From NCBI GenBank assembly GCA_020723305.1, contig DYJC01000002.1, forward strand, positions 248,001 through 312,000: 64,000 nt of DNA, written 5' to 3'. This document shows, in pieces, positions 52,364-61,453 of the stretch. The notes below the pieces were generated by a model. The model saw only the letters and a program-made list of their open reading frames with translations. It had not been told where the DNA came from and did no database searches. The DNA is from Desulfosudis oleivorans. Its GTDB lineage: Bacteria; Desulfobacterota; Desulfobacteria; Desulfobacterales; SURF-7. The position numbers and the translations under genes were made by a program. Positions within the stretch are counted from its first letter, which is position 1. Every line of letters starts with the position of its first letter.

Positions 52364-52395
52364 TCCTGCTGCTTTTTCATAATTGATACTTTCAT

Positions 52396-52519
52396 GAGCC
52401 AATTTCAAAACCATTAAAATGCGCCACACCGGCGAAAGTCCGTGCCCAGAAAAGAGTCGAAAATACTGGATTTTAGTTTTCGCCGGAACGACAACAACAG
52501 ACTTTTGAAATTGGCTTTC
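52396..52519 (+). mobile_element. MITE-like element, copy A
   Basis: About 124 bp starting GAGCCAATTTCAAAA and ending TTTTGAAATTGGCTT, a 15-bp terminal inverted repeat with one end mismatch. Next inward comes GCGCCACACCGGCGAAAG on the left, mirrored by TTTTCGCCGGAACGAC on the right. There is no transposase. Its reverse frame gives the recurrent spurious peptide SQFQKSVVVVPAKT. Confidence 0.8.
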
Positions 52520-52588
52520 ACGCATTACAAAACCGGTTTTCCTGTTGGTTTAAAAAGCCCTGTAGTTTGAATCTGCAGGGCTTCAATT

Positions 52589-53764
52589 TTATAAATACTG
52601 ATGATATTTTTTGCTTATGGATATGAACTCTTGTATTTCATTCTTCCATGAGTTTTCAGCCTGTTCCAGGCTCTCATTATTTTCAATCGCCTTCCGTAAT
52701 TGCTGGTTTCCCAGAATCAAATCAATGGGCATTTTTTCGAATTCATATTCATATGGAGGGGATTTCCATTCAAAATTTTTTCCATGATGATGGATGATTG
52801 CTTTGAGCAGTTCTAAAGAAAGTCTGTATGGCCGGAATTTTTCAGGATCTACAATATGGATCTGAAAACCGATACATCTTTTATTAGACCATTTATTGGA
52901 GGTAGGTTCAAAAACAACCGGCCTCAGAACCACTCCGGATAAGACATCCTCCGGCAACTCGCTTCTGATTTTATCAAGATTCAGAAAGGGAGCACCAAAT
53001 ATTTCAAATGGCTGCGTTGTCCCACGGCCTTCCGAAATATTGGTTCCCTCCCAGATCACCTGACCTGGATAAACCATAGCCGATATCGGTGTCGGAAGGT
53101 TTGGGGAAGGAGGTACCCAGGGAAGGCCTGTTTCCGGAAAGTACATATTCCGTTTCCAATTTTTCATCCGGATGATTTCAAGATCACAATGGATAGTAAA
53201 AAATTCATTAAAAAATAAACCGGTTTCACCGATTGTCAATCCATGCCGCATAGGGATCGGAAACCTTCCGACAAAGGATTTGCAGTCCGGATGCAGGATA
53301 TTCCCTTCAACCAGTATTCCCCCGATCGGATTCGGTCTGTCCAGAATAATAACCTTTTTTTGAAATGTTTTGGCTGCTTCCAGGCAGTAGGACATGGTAT
53401 AAATAAAGGTATACACCCGGGTTCCGGCATCCTGAAGATCAATCAGCAGAACGTCAATAGGATCAAACATCTCTTTGGTGGGTATTCGTGTTTTTCCATA
53501 TAAACTAAAGACAGGGATACCTGATTTGCGATCCACCATGTTGTCTGATTCAATCATGTTGTCCTGTTTTTCAGCAAAAAAACCATGTTGGGGTGAATAC
53601 ATGGCAGCCAGTTGCCCAGGGTATGCTTTCTGTAAAAGATCGCCGGCATGGATGATGTTACTGGAAATGGAAGCAGGATTGCATAACAGCCCCAGTCGCC
53701 TGTTTCGTAACTCCGGCAAGGGGTTTTCAATCAGTATTTCCAAGCCTGTTTTAACAATTGCCAT
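52589..53764 (-). CDS. namZ: DUF1343 protein, NamZ-type exo-beta-N-acetylmuramidase
   Basis: A 391-residue protein of the DUF1343 family, whose characterised members (NamZ) release MurNAc from non-reducing ends of peptidoglycan fragments. Family blocks: RRLGLLCNPASI, YSPQHGFFAEKQDNM, PVFSLYGKTRIPTKEMFDPI, LLIDLQDAGTRVYTFIYTMS, ILDRPNPIGGILVEGNIL, PIPMRHGLTIGETGLFFNEF, GLPWVPPSPNLPTPISAMVY and WEGTNISEGRGTTQPFEIFG. No signal peptide at the chosen start; an upstream extension would run into mobile-element copy B and is discarded. It is on the same strand as the MurU-AmgK fusion 3.4 kb downstream, suggesting a MurNAc salvage set. Confidence 0.88.
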   Translation of the reverse strand: MAIVKTGLEILIENPLPELRNRRLGLLCNPASISSNIIHAGDLLQKAYPGQLAAMYSPQHGFFAEKQDNMIESDNMVDRKSGIPVFSLYGKTRIPTKEMFDPIDVLLIDLQDAGTRVYTFIYTMSYCLEAAKTFQKKVIILDRPNPIGGILVEGNILHPDCKSFVGRFPIPMRHGLTIGETGLFFNEFFTIHCDLEIIRMKNWKRNMYFPETGLPWVPPSPNLPTPISAMVYPGQVIWEGTNISEGRGTTQPFEIFGAPFLNLDKIRSELPEDVLSGVVLRPVVFEPTSNKWSNKRCIGFQIHIVDPEKFRPYRLSLELLKAIIHHHGKNFEWKSPPYEYEFEKMPIDLILGNQQLRKAIENNESLEQAENSWKNEIQEFISISKKYHQYL

Positions 53765-53886
53765 ATTTTTGTGCCTAATAAAAAGGTTGGATGGATAAGT
53801 CACCATAGCAAATATATATTTGCAGGAAAACAAAAGATTTGAAAAATGAGGATAAACATAATATAAGCCCGAAGATTCGATAACCA

Positions 53887-54029
53887 GAGCCAATTTCAAA
53901 ACAGTTTAAAAGCGTCACGCCGGCGAAAGCCGATGTCCGGAAAAGAACTGAAAATACTTGATAGCGCTACGCTTTACTGCGTGTCCGGCTTTCGCCGGAA
54001 CTACAATAACAAACTTTTGAAATTGGCTC
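53887..54029 (+). mobile_element. MITE-like element, copy B
   Basis: About 143 bp with perfect ends GAGCCAATTTCAAAA / TTTTGAAATTGGCTC. Inner inverted repeat GCCGGCGAAAGCCG / CGGCTTTCGCCGG. It sits between namZ and hisC, ending 28 bases before the hisC start codon, so it makes up most of both genes' upstream DNA. Confidence 0.85.
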
Positions 54030-54056
54030 ACCAGATTGTATCAAGGGAAAAGTCAT

Positions 54057-55139
54057 ATGAAAATACAGGCTCCGATTCATATCTCCGGAATTACGCCTTA
54101 TTTGCCGGGAAAGCCCATGGAAGAGCTTGAGAGAGAGCTGGGAATCAAGGATTCGATCAAACTCGCATCCAATGAAAATCCGCTCGGACCTTCTCCAAAG
54201 GCAATGGCGGCGGTTCAAAGGGAACTTGAAAAAGCAAATCGATACCCGGAAGGAGGCGGCTATTATCTTACACAGAAGCTTTCCCGGAAATTACATATAT
54301 CCCCGGAAAGTATTGTATTGGGGAATGGATCGGATGATGTGATTGGAATGCTGACCAAAGCATTCCTGGTTCCCGGGGATGAAGCGATCATGCCATCACC
54401 GTCTTTTTTAATGTATGAGATTATGGTTCAGGTTGCAGGCGCAATTTCTATTAGAGTTCCGCTATCTTCTTTTTCTATCGATTTAACGGCTATGGCAGCT
54501 AAGGTGACACCGAAAACACGGATGATTTTTTTGACCCATCCCAACAACCCAACCGGAAGCATCATTACAGAAGAAGACTTTTGTTCTTTTGTCCGAAAGA
54601 TACCTGAAGGGATTATTATCGTGCTGGACGAGGCATATATTGAGTTTGTAAGGGATGCTTCCTCTCTTGACAGCCTGCCCTATCTGAAAAAAGATCAACG
54701 TATTGTTGTCCTGCGCACATTTTCCAAAGCATATGGTCTTGCCGGGTTGAGGGTTGGTTACGGTGTTATGGATCCGGATATCAGCAGTTTGCTCCACAGG
54801 GTCAGGCAGCCTTTTAATGTGAATTCCTTGGCTCAATCTGCGGCAACAGCCGCGCTTGATGATATCGAATTTCTGGAAAAAACACTGGCATTGGTGCATG
54901 ATGGACTGGACACCATATATGCTGCTCTCGAAAAAATGGGAATCCCTTACCTGCCTTCTCAGGCTAACTTTTTGATGATCCGGGTTGGAGATGCAGATCG
55001 GGTTTATAAGAATTTACTTCAGGAAGGCGTTATCGTCAGATCCATGACATCCTATGGATTTCCGGACTATATCCGCCTTACCATTGGGCTGGAAACTGAA
55101 AATAAACGGTTCATCAAAGCACTGGAGAAGGTTTTGTGA
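54057..55139 (+). CDS. hisC: Histidinol-phosphate aminotransferase
   Basis: A 360-residue PLP-dependent class II aminotransferase for histidine synthesis. Seen: IKLASNENPLGPSPKAM, NRYPEGGGYYL, LGNGSDDVIGMLTKAF, FLTHPNNPTGSIIT (Asn for PLP), VLDEAYIEFV (Asp for PLP N1) and RTFSKAYGLAGLRVGYG with the Schiff-base Lys. AAGGGA lies upstream of ATG 54057, next to a mobile-element copy. cmk follows with a 4-base overlap, a neighbour pair seen with cmk-rpsA in many Proteobacteria. Confidence 0.96.
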   Translation: MKIQAPIHISGITPYLPGKPMEELERELGIKDSIKLASNENPLGPSPKAMAAVQRELEKANRYPEGGGYYLTQKLSRKLHISPESIVLGNGSDDVIGMLTKAFLVPGDEAIMPSPSFLMYEIMVQVAGAISIRVPLSSFSIDLTAMAAKVTPKTRMIFLTHPNNPTGSIITEEDFCSFVRKIPEGIIIVLDEAYIEFVRDASSLDSLPYLKKDQRIVVLRTFSKAYGLAGLRVGYGVMDPDISSLLHRVRQPFNVNSLAQSAATAALDDIEFLEKTLALVHDGLDTIYAALEKMGIPYLPSQANFLMIRVGDADRVYKNLLQEGVIVRSMTSYGFPDYIRLTIGLETENKRFIKALEKVL

Positions 55140-55810
55140 AAAGCAAGAAAGCTTTTTTAATTACCATCGATGGCCCGGCAGGTGCTGGAAAAACAACACT
55201 CAGTAAAATGTTGGCGGAACGACTGGGGTATAGTTATATTGATACAGGAGCGCTTTATCGCGGTGTTGCTTTTGAGGCAATCCATCATGGAATCGCTTCG
55301 GATGATGACAAGGCTCTGGAAGAGATGTGCAGTCAGCTATCCTTACGATTTATAATCGTGGGCAAAGAGCTGAGACTATTTTCCAATGAAAAAGATATCA
55401 CAGACAGGATACGCACTCCGGAAATGGCAATGATGGCGTCGGCGGTTTCTGCCAGACCGGTTGTTCGATCCTTTCTTCTGGATCTGCAACGGGAGATTGG
55501 CCTTAAGAAGAGGGTGGTGTTTGAGGGCAGAGATATGGGAACCGTGGTTTTCCCGGAGGCAGAGGTAAAATTTTTTCTGGATGCCTCCCCTCATATTCGG
55601 GCAATCAGGCGGTTCAATGAAATGAAAGGGTTATCATCGCAAACCCTGGAAGAGGTTGAAAAAGATATTATCCGGAGAGACAGGAATGACAGCACACGTG
55701 CAGTTGCTCCACTGAAAGCAGCGGATGATGCAGTTCATATTGATACCACAGCGTTAACCCTGGATGAGGCGATTGAAAAAATGCTGAAGGTCGTTAACAA
55801 AAGAGGGTAA
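55136..55810 (+). CDS. cmk: Cytidylate kinase
   Basis: A 224-residue NMP kinase that phosphorylates CMP and dCMP. P-loop IDGPAGAGKTTLSKML (residues ~10-25), YIDTGALYRGVAFEA, FEGRDMGTVVFPEAEVKFFL and RDRNDSTRAVAPLKAADDAV. Start is GTG, overlapping the hisC stop (GTGA), so translation is coupled. rpsA follows behind its own promoter. Confidence 0.96.
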   Translation: MKSKKAFLITIDGPAGAGKTTLSKMLAERLGYSYIDTGALYRGVAFEAIHHGIASDDDKALEEMCSQLSLRFIIVGKELRLFSNEKDITDRIRTPEMAMMASAVSARPVVRSFLLDLQREIGLKKRVVFEGRDMGTVVFPEAEVKFFLDASPHIRAIRRFNEMKGLSSQTLEEVEKDIIRRDRNDSTRAVAPLKAADDAVHIDTTALTLDEAIEKMLKVVNKRG

Positions 55811-55855
55811 GGTTTGACCCAAAAAAGGCTTTTTTCAACTTTTCATCAATATTCA

Positions 55856-55884
55856 TTGTTTTTTAAAATGTACTCTGGTATAAG
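55856..55884 (+). promoter_or_regulatory. rpsA promoter
   Basis: TTGTTT (55856-55861), 17-base spacer, TATAAG (55879-55884) with TG extension. Transcription would start near 55891, just before a 9-bp hairpin in the leader. Confidence 0.6.
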
Positions 55885-55891
55885 ATTCGAC

Positions 55892-55918
55892 TTGTTTCAA
55901 CCTCCGGGTTTGAAACAA
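55892..55918 (+). promoter_or_regulatory. rpsA leader hairpin
   Basis: TTGTTTCAA (55892-55900) pairs perfectly with TTGAAACAA (55910-55918) around a 9-base loop, at the very 5' end of the predicted rpsA mRNA. It is followed by an A-run, so it is not a terminator for this strand. A role in mRNA stability or S1 autoregulation is possible. Confidence 0.45.
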
Positions 55919-55950
55919 AAAAAAATACGGTTAAGGGGGAATTTTTATTA

Positions 55951-57825
55951 ATGGAAGAGATTGCAAACAACGAAAATGGTAACGAAAAAAAATTAACAGA
56001 ATCAAAGGTAATTCCGACAATGGATTCATCTGTTGATGCAGATCAGTCAAATGCCATGCAGGAAGAGAGCATGGAAAAGCTGATGAGTTTGTATGAAGAG
56101 AGTTTCAAGCGATTCGCAGAGGGCGAGGTTGTTAAAGGCAGGATTATTGCCGTGGATAAAGATTATGTTCTGGTTGACATTGGTTATAAGTCTGAAGGAC
56201 AGATCAGAATTCATGAATTTAAAGATGAAAACGGTGAGATAATAGCCAACATCAATGACGAAGTTGATGTGATGGTTGAATTCTGGGATGAGGAAGAGGA
56301 ACGTGTTGTCCTGTCCAAAGAAAAGGCCGCTAAAGTTAAGGTTTGGGAAGCGATTCGTGAAACCTATGATAATGATGGAACGGTTGAAGGGGTTATTGTC
56401 AGTCGCGTAAAAGGCGGCTTTTCTGTTGATGTCGGGCTGCAGGCATTTCTTCCTGGATCACAGGCTGACTTAAGACCGATACGGAATCTGGATGAAATGG
56501 TCGGTCAGACCTTATCATTCAAGATACTAAAATATAATCGTAAACGCAGCAACATTGTTCTCTCAAGAAGGGCAATACTGGAATCAGAACGGGAATCCAA
56601 GAGAAGCACGACGCTTTCCTCCATTACCGAGGGGCAGGTCATGAAAGGCACGGTGAAGAATATCACCGAATATGGAGTCTTCGTGGATTTGGGTGGTGTT
56701 GATGGTCTTCTTCATATCACCGATATTTCTTGGGGCCGTGTAAAGCATCCTTCCGAACTTTTTACGGTTGGTGATGAAATCGATGTAAAAGTTCTCTCTT
56801 TCGATCTTCAGAAAGAACGGGTCTCCCTGGGCATGAAACAACTTGCTCCGGATCCCTGGACAATTGCATCTCAAAAATACTCCGTCGGATCACGGGTCAC
56901 CGGGACAGTTGTAAGCTTAACAGACTATGGTGCATTTGTAGAATTGGAAGAGGGCGTTGAAGGTTTGATCCATGTTTCGGAAATGTCCTGGACCCGGAAA
57001 ATCAGACATCCATCCAAGGTTGTGAATGCGGGCGATACAATTGAAGCAATGGTATTGGACATCCGGCCTGAAAACAGAAGGATTTCTCTGGGCATGAAGC
57101 AGATTGCTCCAAACCCATGGGAAGTCATCAGTGAAAAATATCCCATTGGAACAACCATTGAAGGAAAGATAAAAAACATCACGGATTTCGGATTGTTTAT
57201 CGGAATTGATGATGATATTGACGGATTGGTTCATATCTCTGATATCTCATGGACCAAACGGATCAAACATCCATCTGAGGTGTATAAAAAAGGGGATGTG
57301 GTTCAAGCGATTGTTCTGGATATCGATAAAGGAAGCGAACGGTTTTCGCTGGGTATCAAGCAGTTACAGCCGGATCCATGGAAAACGGTGAAAGAGCGGT
57401 ATGAAGTCGGAAAGGAAATCAGTGGTATTGTCACCAATGTCACCGATTTCGGGATTTTTGTCGAGCTGGAGGAAGGAATTGAAGGCCTGGTTCATGTTTC
57501 TGAAATCAGTAAAGAAAAAATCAAAACCCCGGTTGGGCAGTATAATGTCGGTGAATCATTGACAGCCAAGGTGATGAATGTAAATACGGATGAACGAAGA
57601 ATTGGTCTTTCCATTAAACGGCTTGAGTTTGATGATGAAGAAAGTTTGCTTAAGGACTATGTATCCAATATGAAACCGGCGACCTCTTCTTTTGGTGAGA
57701 TTCTGAGTGAAAGCCTCCATGAAAAGCTGGGTGATAGCGCAGAGAAAGAAACAGCTCGAAAATCATCCGGCAAGACATCCGGCCAGGTATCTGAGACCTC
57801 TGAAAAGGAAAATACAAAAGAGTAA
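55951..57825 (+). CDS. rpsA: 30S ribosomal protein S1
   Basis: A 624-residue S1 protein with six S1/OB repeats (about residues 57-127, 142-212, 227-298, 312-385, 399-472 and 486-558), preceded by an acidic 55-residue start and followed by a low-complexity tail rich in S, E, T and K. Repeats 3-6 carry the RNA-binding pattern EYGVFVDLGGVDGLLHITDI and close variants. It holds mRNA on the small ribosomal subunit. It is longer than E. coli S1 (557) through its N- and C-terminal extensions. Own promoter and leader hairpin; terminator downstream. Confidence 0.97.
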   Translation: MEEIANNENGNEKKLTESKVIPTMDSSVDADQSNAMQEESMEKLMSLYEESFKRFAEGEVVKGRIIAVDKDYVLVDIGYKSEGQIRIHEFKDENGEIIANINDEVDVMVEFWDEEEERVVLSKEKAAKVKVWEAIRETYDNDGTVEGVIVSRVKGGFSVDVGLQAFLPGSQADLRPIRNLDEMVGQTLSFKILKYNRKRSNIVLSRRAILESERESKRSTTLSSITEGQVMKGTVKNITEYGVFVDLGGVDGLLHITDISWGRVKHPSELFTVGDEIDVKVLSFDLQKERVSLGMKQLAPDPWTIASQKYSVGSRVTGTVVSLTDYGAFVELEEGVEGLIHVSEMSWTRKIRHPSKVVNAGDTIEAMVLDIRPENRRISLGMKQIAPNPWEVISEKYPIGTTIEGKIKNITDFGLFIGIDDDIDGLVHISDISWTKRIKHPSEVYKKGDVVQAIVLDIDKGSERFSLGIKQLQPDPWKTVKERYEVGKEISGIVTNVTDFGIFVELEEGIEGLVHVSEISKEKIKTPVGQYNVGESLTAKVMNVNTDERRIGLSIKRLEFDDEESLLKDYVSNMKPATSSFGEILSESLHEKLGDSAEKETARKSSGKTSGQVSETSEKENTKE

Positions 57826-57860
57826 TTTTCTGAATAAGCGGTATCTTTGTTGAACTCGTT

Positions 57861-57896
57861 AGGCGCCGGGAGTTTTCATCCCGGCGCCTTTTTTAT
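57861..57896 (+). terminator. rpsA terminator
   Basis: GGCGCCGGGA at 57862-57871 pairs with TCCCGGCGCC at 57879-57888, followed by TTTTTTAT. A textbook rho-independent terminator 36 bases after the rpsA stop. Confidence 0.9.
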
Positions 57897-57990
57897 CTTG
57901 GAACGAATAAGCAACCTCTCGCTTTTATTATGGAGGAATCACGCGTGTCAGCCATTATTTTTAAAAGCTGACAGGAGGGATTGAATCATT

Positions 57991-58890
57991 ATGTTTTCTC
58001 GCAGACATCCTTACCTTTTTTTTCTGATGGTCATGTCTATTGCCGTTTTCAGTTTTATTATCTTGATTTCATGGGTTGTCAAATCCGGAGGCAGAGGGAG
58101 TGGATTTGTTTCAGGTGATAAGGTAGGCATTATCGAAATCAACGGTGTTATTATCGATTCAAAAACCGTCATTGAAAATATTAAAAATTATCGTGAAGAT
58201 GAATCGATTAAGGCCATTGTTCTTCGTATTGATTCCCCTGGAGGAGGTGTAGGCCCTTCTCAGGAAATATTCCATGAAATTCAAAAAACCGTAAAACAGA
58301 AAAAAGTGATCGCTTCCATGGGGGCAGTAGCTGCATCCGGAGGTTACTATATCGCGGCTGGAACGAACGGGATTATGGCAAATCCCGGTACAATTACCGG
58401 GAGTATTGGTGTCATTATGGGGTATACCAATTTTCAGGAAATTTTCCAGAAAATCGGACTTGTCCCGATTGTGATCAAAAGCGGTGAGTTTAAGGACATG
58501 GGATCCCCGGTAAGAGAGATGACCGAACCGGAAAAAAAGATATTGCAGGATTTTGTGAATCAGATCCATCAGCAGTTTATCAAGGATGCATCCAAGGGAA
58601 GATCCATGGACTATCAAAAAATGAAATCTATGGCAGATGGCCGGATATTCACGGGTGAGGAAGCCAAAGAACTGGGTTTGATTGACCGTATCGGGAATCT
58701 TGAGGATGCAATTGAATGGGCAGGGCGACTTGGAGGGATCAAAGGTAAAATATCCAGGATATACCCGGAAGAAGAGGGGATGGACATTCTGAAACAATTC
58801 ATGAAATCATCGGTTAATCAATTGTTTGAAAATACATTCAGATCCCACATGACAGCCGGATATTTATTTCAGCCCCCTGCCGGAAGGTAA
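57991..58890 (+). CDS. sppA: Signal peptide peptidase SppA (short, 36K type)
   Basis: A 299-residue membrane-anchored serine protease that clears cleaved signal peptides. One N-terminal membrane helix (FFLMVMSIAVFSFIILISWV), then the S49 protease domain: AIVLRIDSPGGGVGPSQEIF, MGAVAASGGYYIAAG (catalytic Ser) and IKSGEFKDMGSP (catalytic Lys), plus GRIFTGEEAKELGLIDRIG. Short form with a single S49 domain. A 7-bp hairpin (TGTCAGC 57946-57952 / GCTGACA 57967-57973) immediately precedes the SD GGAGGGA and may affect translation. Confidence 0.95.
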   Translation: MFSRRHPYLFFLMVMSIAVFSFIILISWVVKSGGRGSGFVSGDKVGIIEINGVIIDSKTVIENIKNYREDESIKAIVLRIDSPGGGVGPSQEIFHEIQKTVKQKKVIASMGAVAASGGYYIAAGTNGIMANPGTITGSIGVIMGYTNFQEIFQKIGLVPIVIKSGEFKDMGSPVREMTEPEKKILQDFVNQIHQQFIKDASKGRSMDYQKMKSMADGRIFTGEEAKELGLIDRIGNLEDAIEWAGRLGGIKGKISRIYPEEEGMDILKQFMKSSVNQLFENTFRSHMTAGYLFQPPAGR

Positions 58891-58904
58891 TGGAACTCAT
58901 TGTA

Positions 58905-59513
58905 TTATTCAAAAATACTGACATCGCCCTGACCTCTGCGGATGATTTCAGGCGTATCATCAATGAGCCGGATCACACTGGATGGTTTGCCTTCCACCGG
59001 ACCACCATCAATAACCATATCAAGCCGTTTCCCGAAAAAGTCATGGATCAATGAAGGATCATCAAATATGGTTCCATCCGGTTTGGTCGCACTTGTAGAA
59101 ATAATTGAATTTCCAAGGGTCTCTACCAGAGCAATACAGATCCGGTTGTCAGGGACCCGGATACCGGCTGTTTTCCGTTTGGTCAGCATGATTTTGGGCA
59201 CCATCCGGGAACCTTCAAGAACAAATGTGTAAGGCCCGGGTAATAGGCGCTTCATGGTTTTATAGGTATAATTTGTTACCTTGGCATATTGACTGATATT
59301 TTTTAGACTGGAACAGATAAAACTGAAAGGTTTGTCACGATCCCGTTGTTTGAGGGAATAAATCTTTTCAATTGCTTTTTTATTCAGGATATCACACCCG
59401 ATACCATAATAGGTGTCGGTCGGATATGCAATAATTCCGCCTCGCTTTAAGCATTCTATCACCTGAAGGATTAACCGTTCCTGTGGGTTGATTGGATTTA
59501 TTTTTATCAGCAT
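58905..59513 (-). CDS. Sua5/YciO/YrdC-family protein (threonylcarbamoyl-AMP synthase-like, YciO type)
   Basis: A 202-residue YrdC-fold protein. Family residues seen: IIAYPTDTYYGIGCDI, KQRDRDKPFSFICSSL, LLPGPYTFVLEGSRMVPK, KRKTAGIRVPDN, ISTSATKPDG and IDGGPVEGKPSSVIRLIDD and the end IIRRGQGDV. The pattern is closer to YciO than to TsaC (YrdC), so whether it makes threonylcarbamoyl-AMP for tRNA t6A is not certain. It is convergent with sppA (14-base gap). Confidence 0.9.
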   Translation of the reverse strand: MLIKINPINPQERLILQVIECLKRGGIIAYPTDTYYGIGCDILNKKAIEKIYSLKQRDRDKPFSFICSSLKNISQYAKVTNYTYKTMKRLLPGPYTFVLEGSRMVPKIMLTKRKTAGIRVPDNRICIALVETLGNSIISTSATKPDGTIFDDPSLIHDFFGKRLDMVIDGGPVEGKPSSVIRLIDDTPEIIRRGQGDVSIFE

Positions 59514-59596
59514 GGTTAAAATATTACTACAGGTTACCGGAAAATAAAAGCGGTATTCCGATTGTCAAATCTTGAATTTTATTTTCCTTCAAGAAT

Positions 59597-59762
59597 GAGC
59601 CAATTTCAAAAGTCTGTTGTTGTAGTTCCGGCGAAAAATAGACACGCAGTGCAGTTTTCCAAGCCGATAGGCGCAACCGTAGCGCTATCCCGTATTTTCG
59701 GCTTTTTTCTGAGCACTGACATTCGCCGGTGTGACGCTTTTTAATCGTTTTGAAATTGGCTC
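59597..59762 (-). mobile_element. MITE-like element, copy C (opposite orientation)
   Basis: About 166 bp with perfect 15-bp ends GAGCCAATTTCAAAA / TTTTGAAATTGGCTC. Its interior (GTTCCGGCGAAAAATAG on the left, CATTCGCCGGTGTGACGC on the right) aligns with the reverse complement of copies A and B, so it is inserted in the other orientation. It is the longest copy, with extra bases in the middle. Confidence 0.85.
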
Positions 59763-59942
59763 GAATACCAAATAATTTATTGCTAAAGAAGTCTCCATTT
59801 GGTATTCACCACGTTTAATAGAGATCGAATCAATCTGGACAATTTCCACTTCCACATGGACACGCAGAGCCTTTATCTCTTTATTTTGTTGAAAAAAGAT
59901 GCATATTGATGTGAAAGAAGACCTCACAGAATTTGCAGCCAA
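59763..59942 (-). pseudogene. Possible small gene cut by mobile-element copy C
   Basis: On the minus strand about 60 codons from an ATG at 59942 give a protein-like sequence (SICIFFQQNKEIKALRVHVE, EVEIVQIDSISIKRGEYQME) which runs straight into the end of element copy C, where the reading turns into element-derived sequence. The family is not recognised. It may be a truncated gene or a chance open frame. Confidence 0.25.
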
Positions 59943-59949
59943 AACATAG

Positions 59950-61440
<1,491 letters not shown>

Positions 61441-61453
61441 CACTGGTTTCACA

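Noticed and set aside
52157-52525. Protein starting MRESQFQKSVVVVPAKT on the minus strand, and a similar frame at 59562
   Set aside because: Both are translations of the inverted-repeat element ends; the shared peptide reflects the repeat, not a gene.
53765-53899. 45-residue N-terminal extension of the NamZ-like protein
   Set aside because: It would begin inside mobile-element copy B and matches no part of the DUF1343 family; the start at 53764 fits the family.
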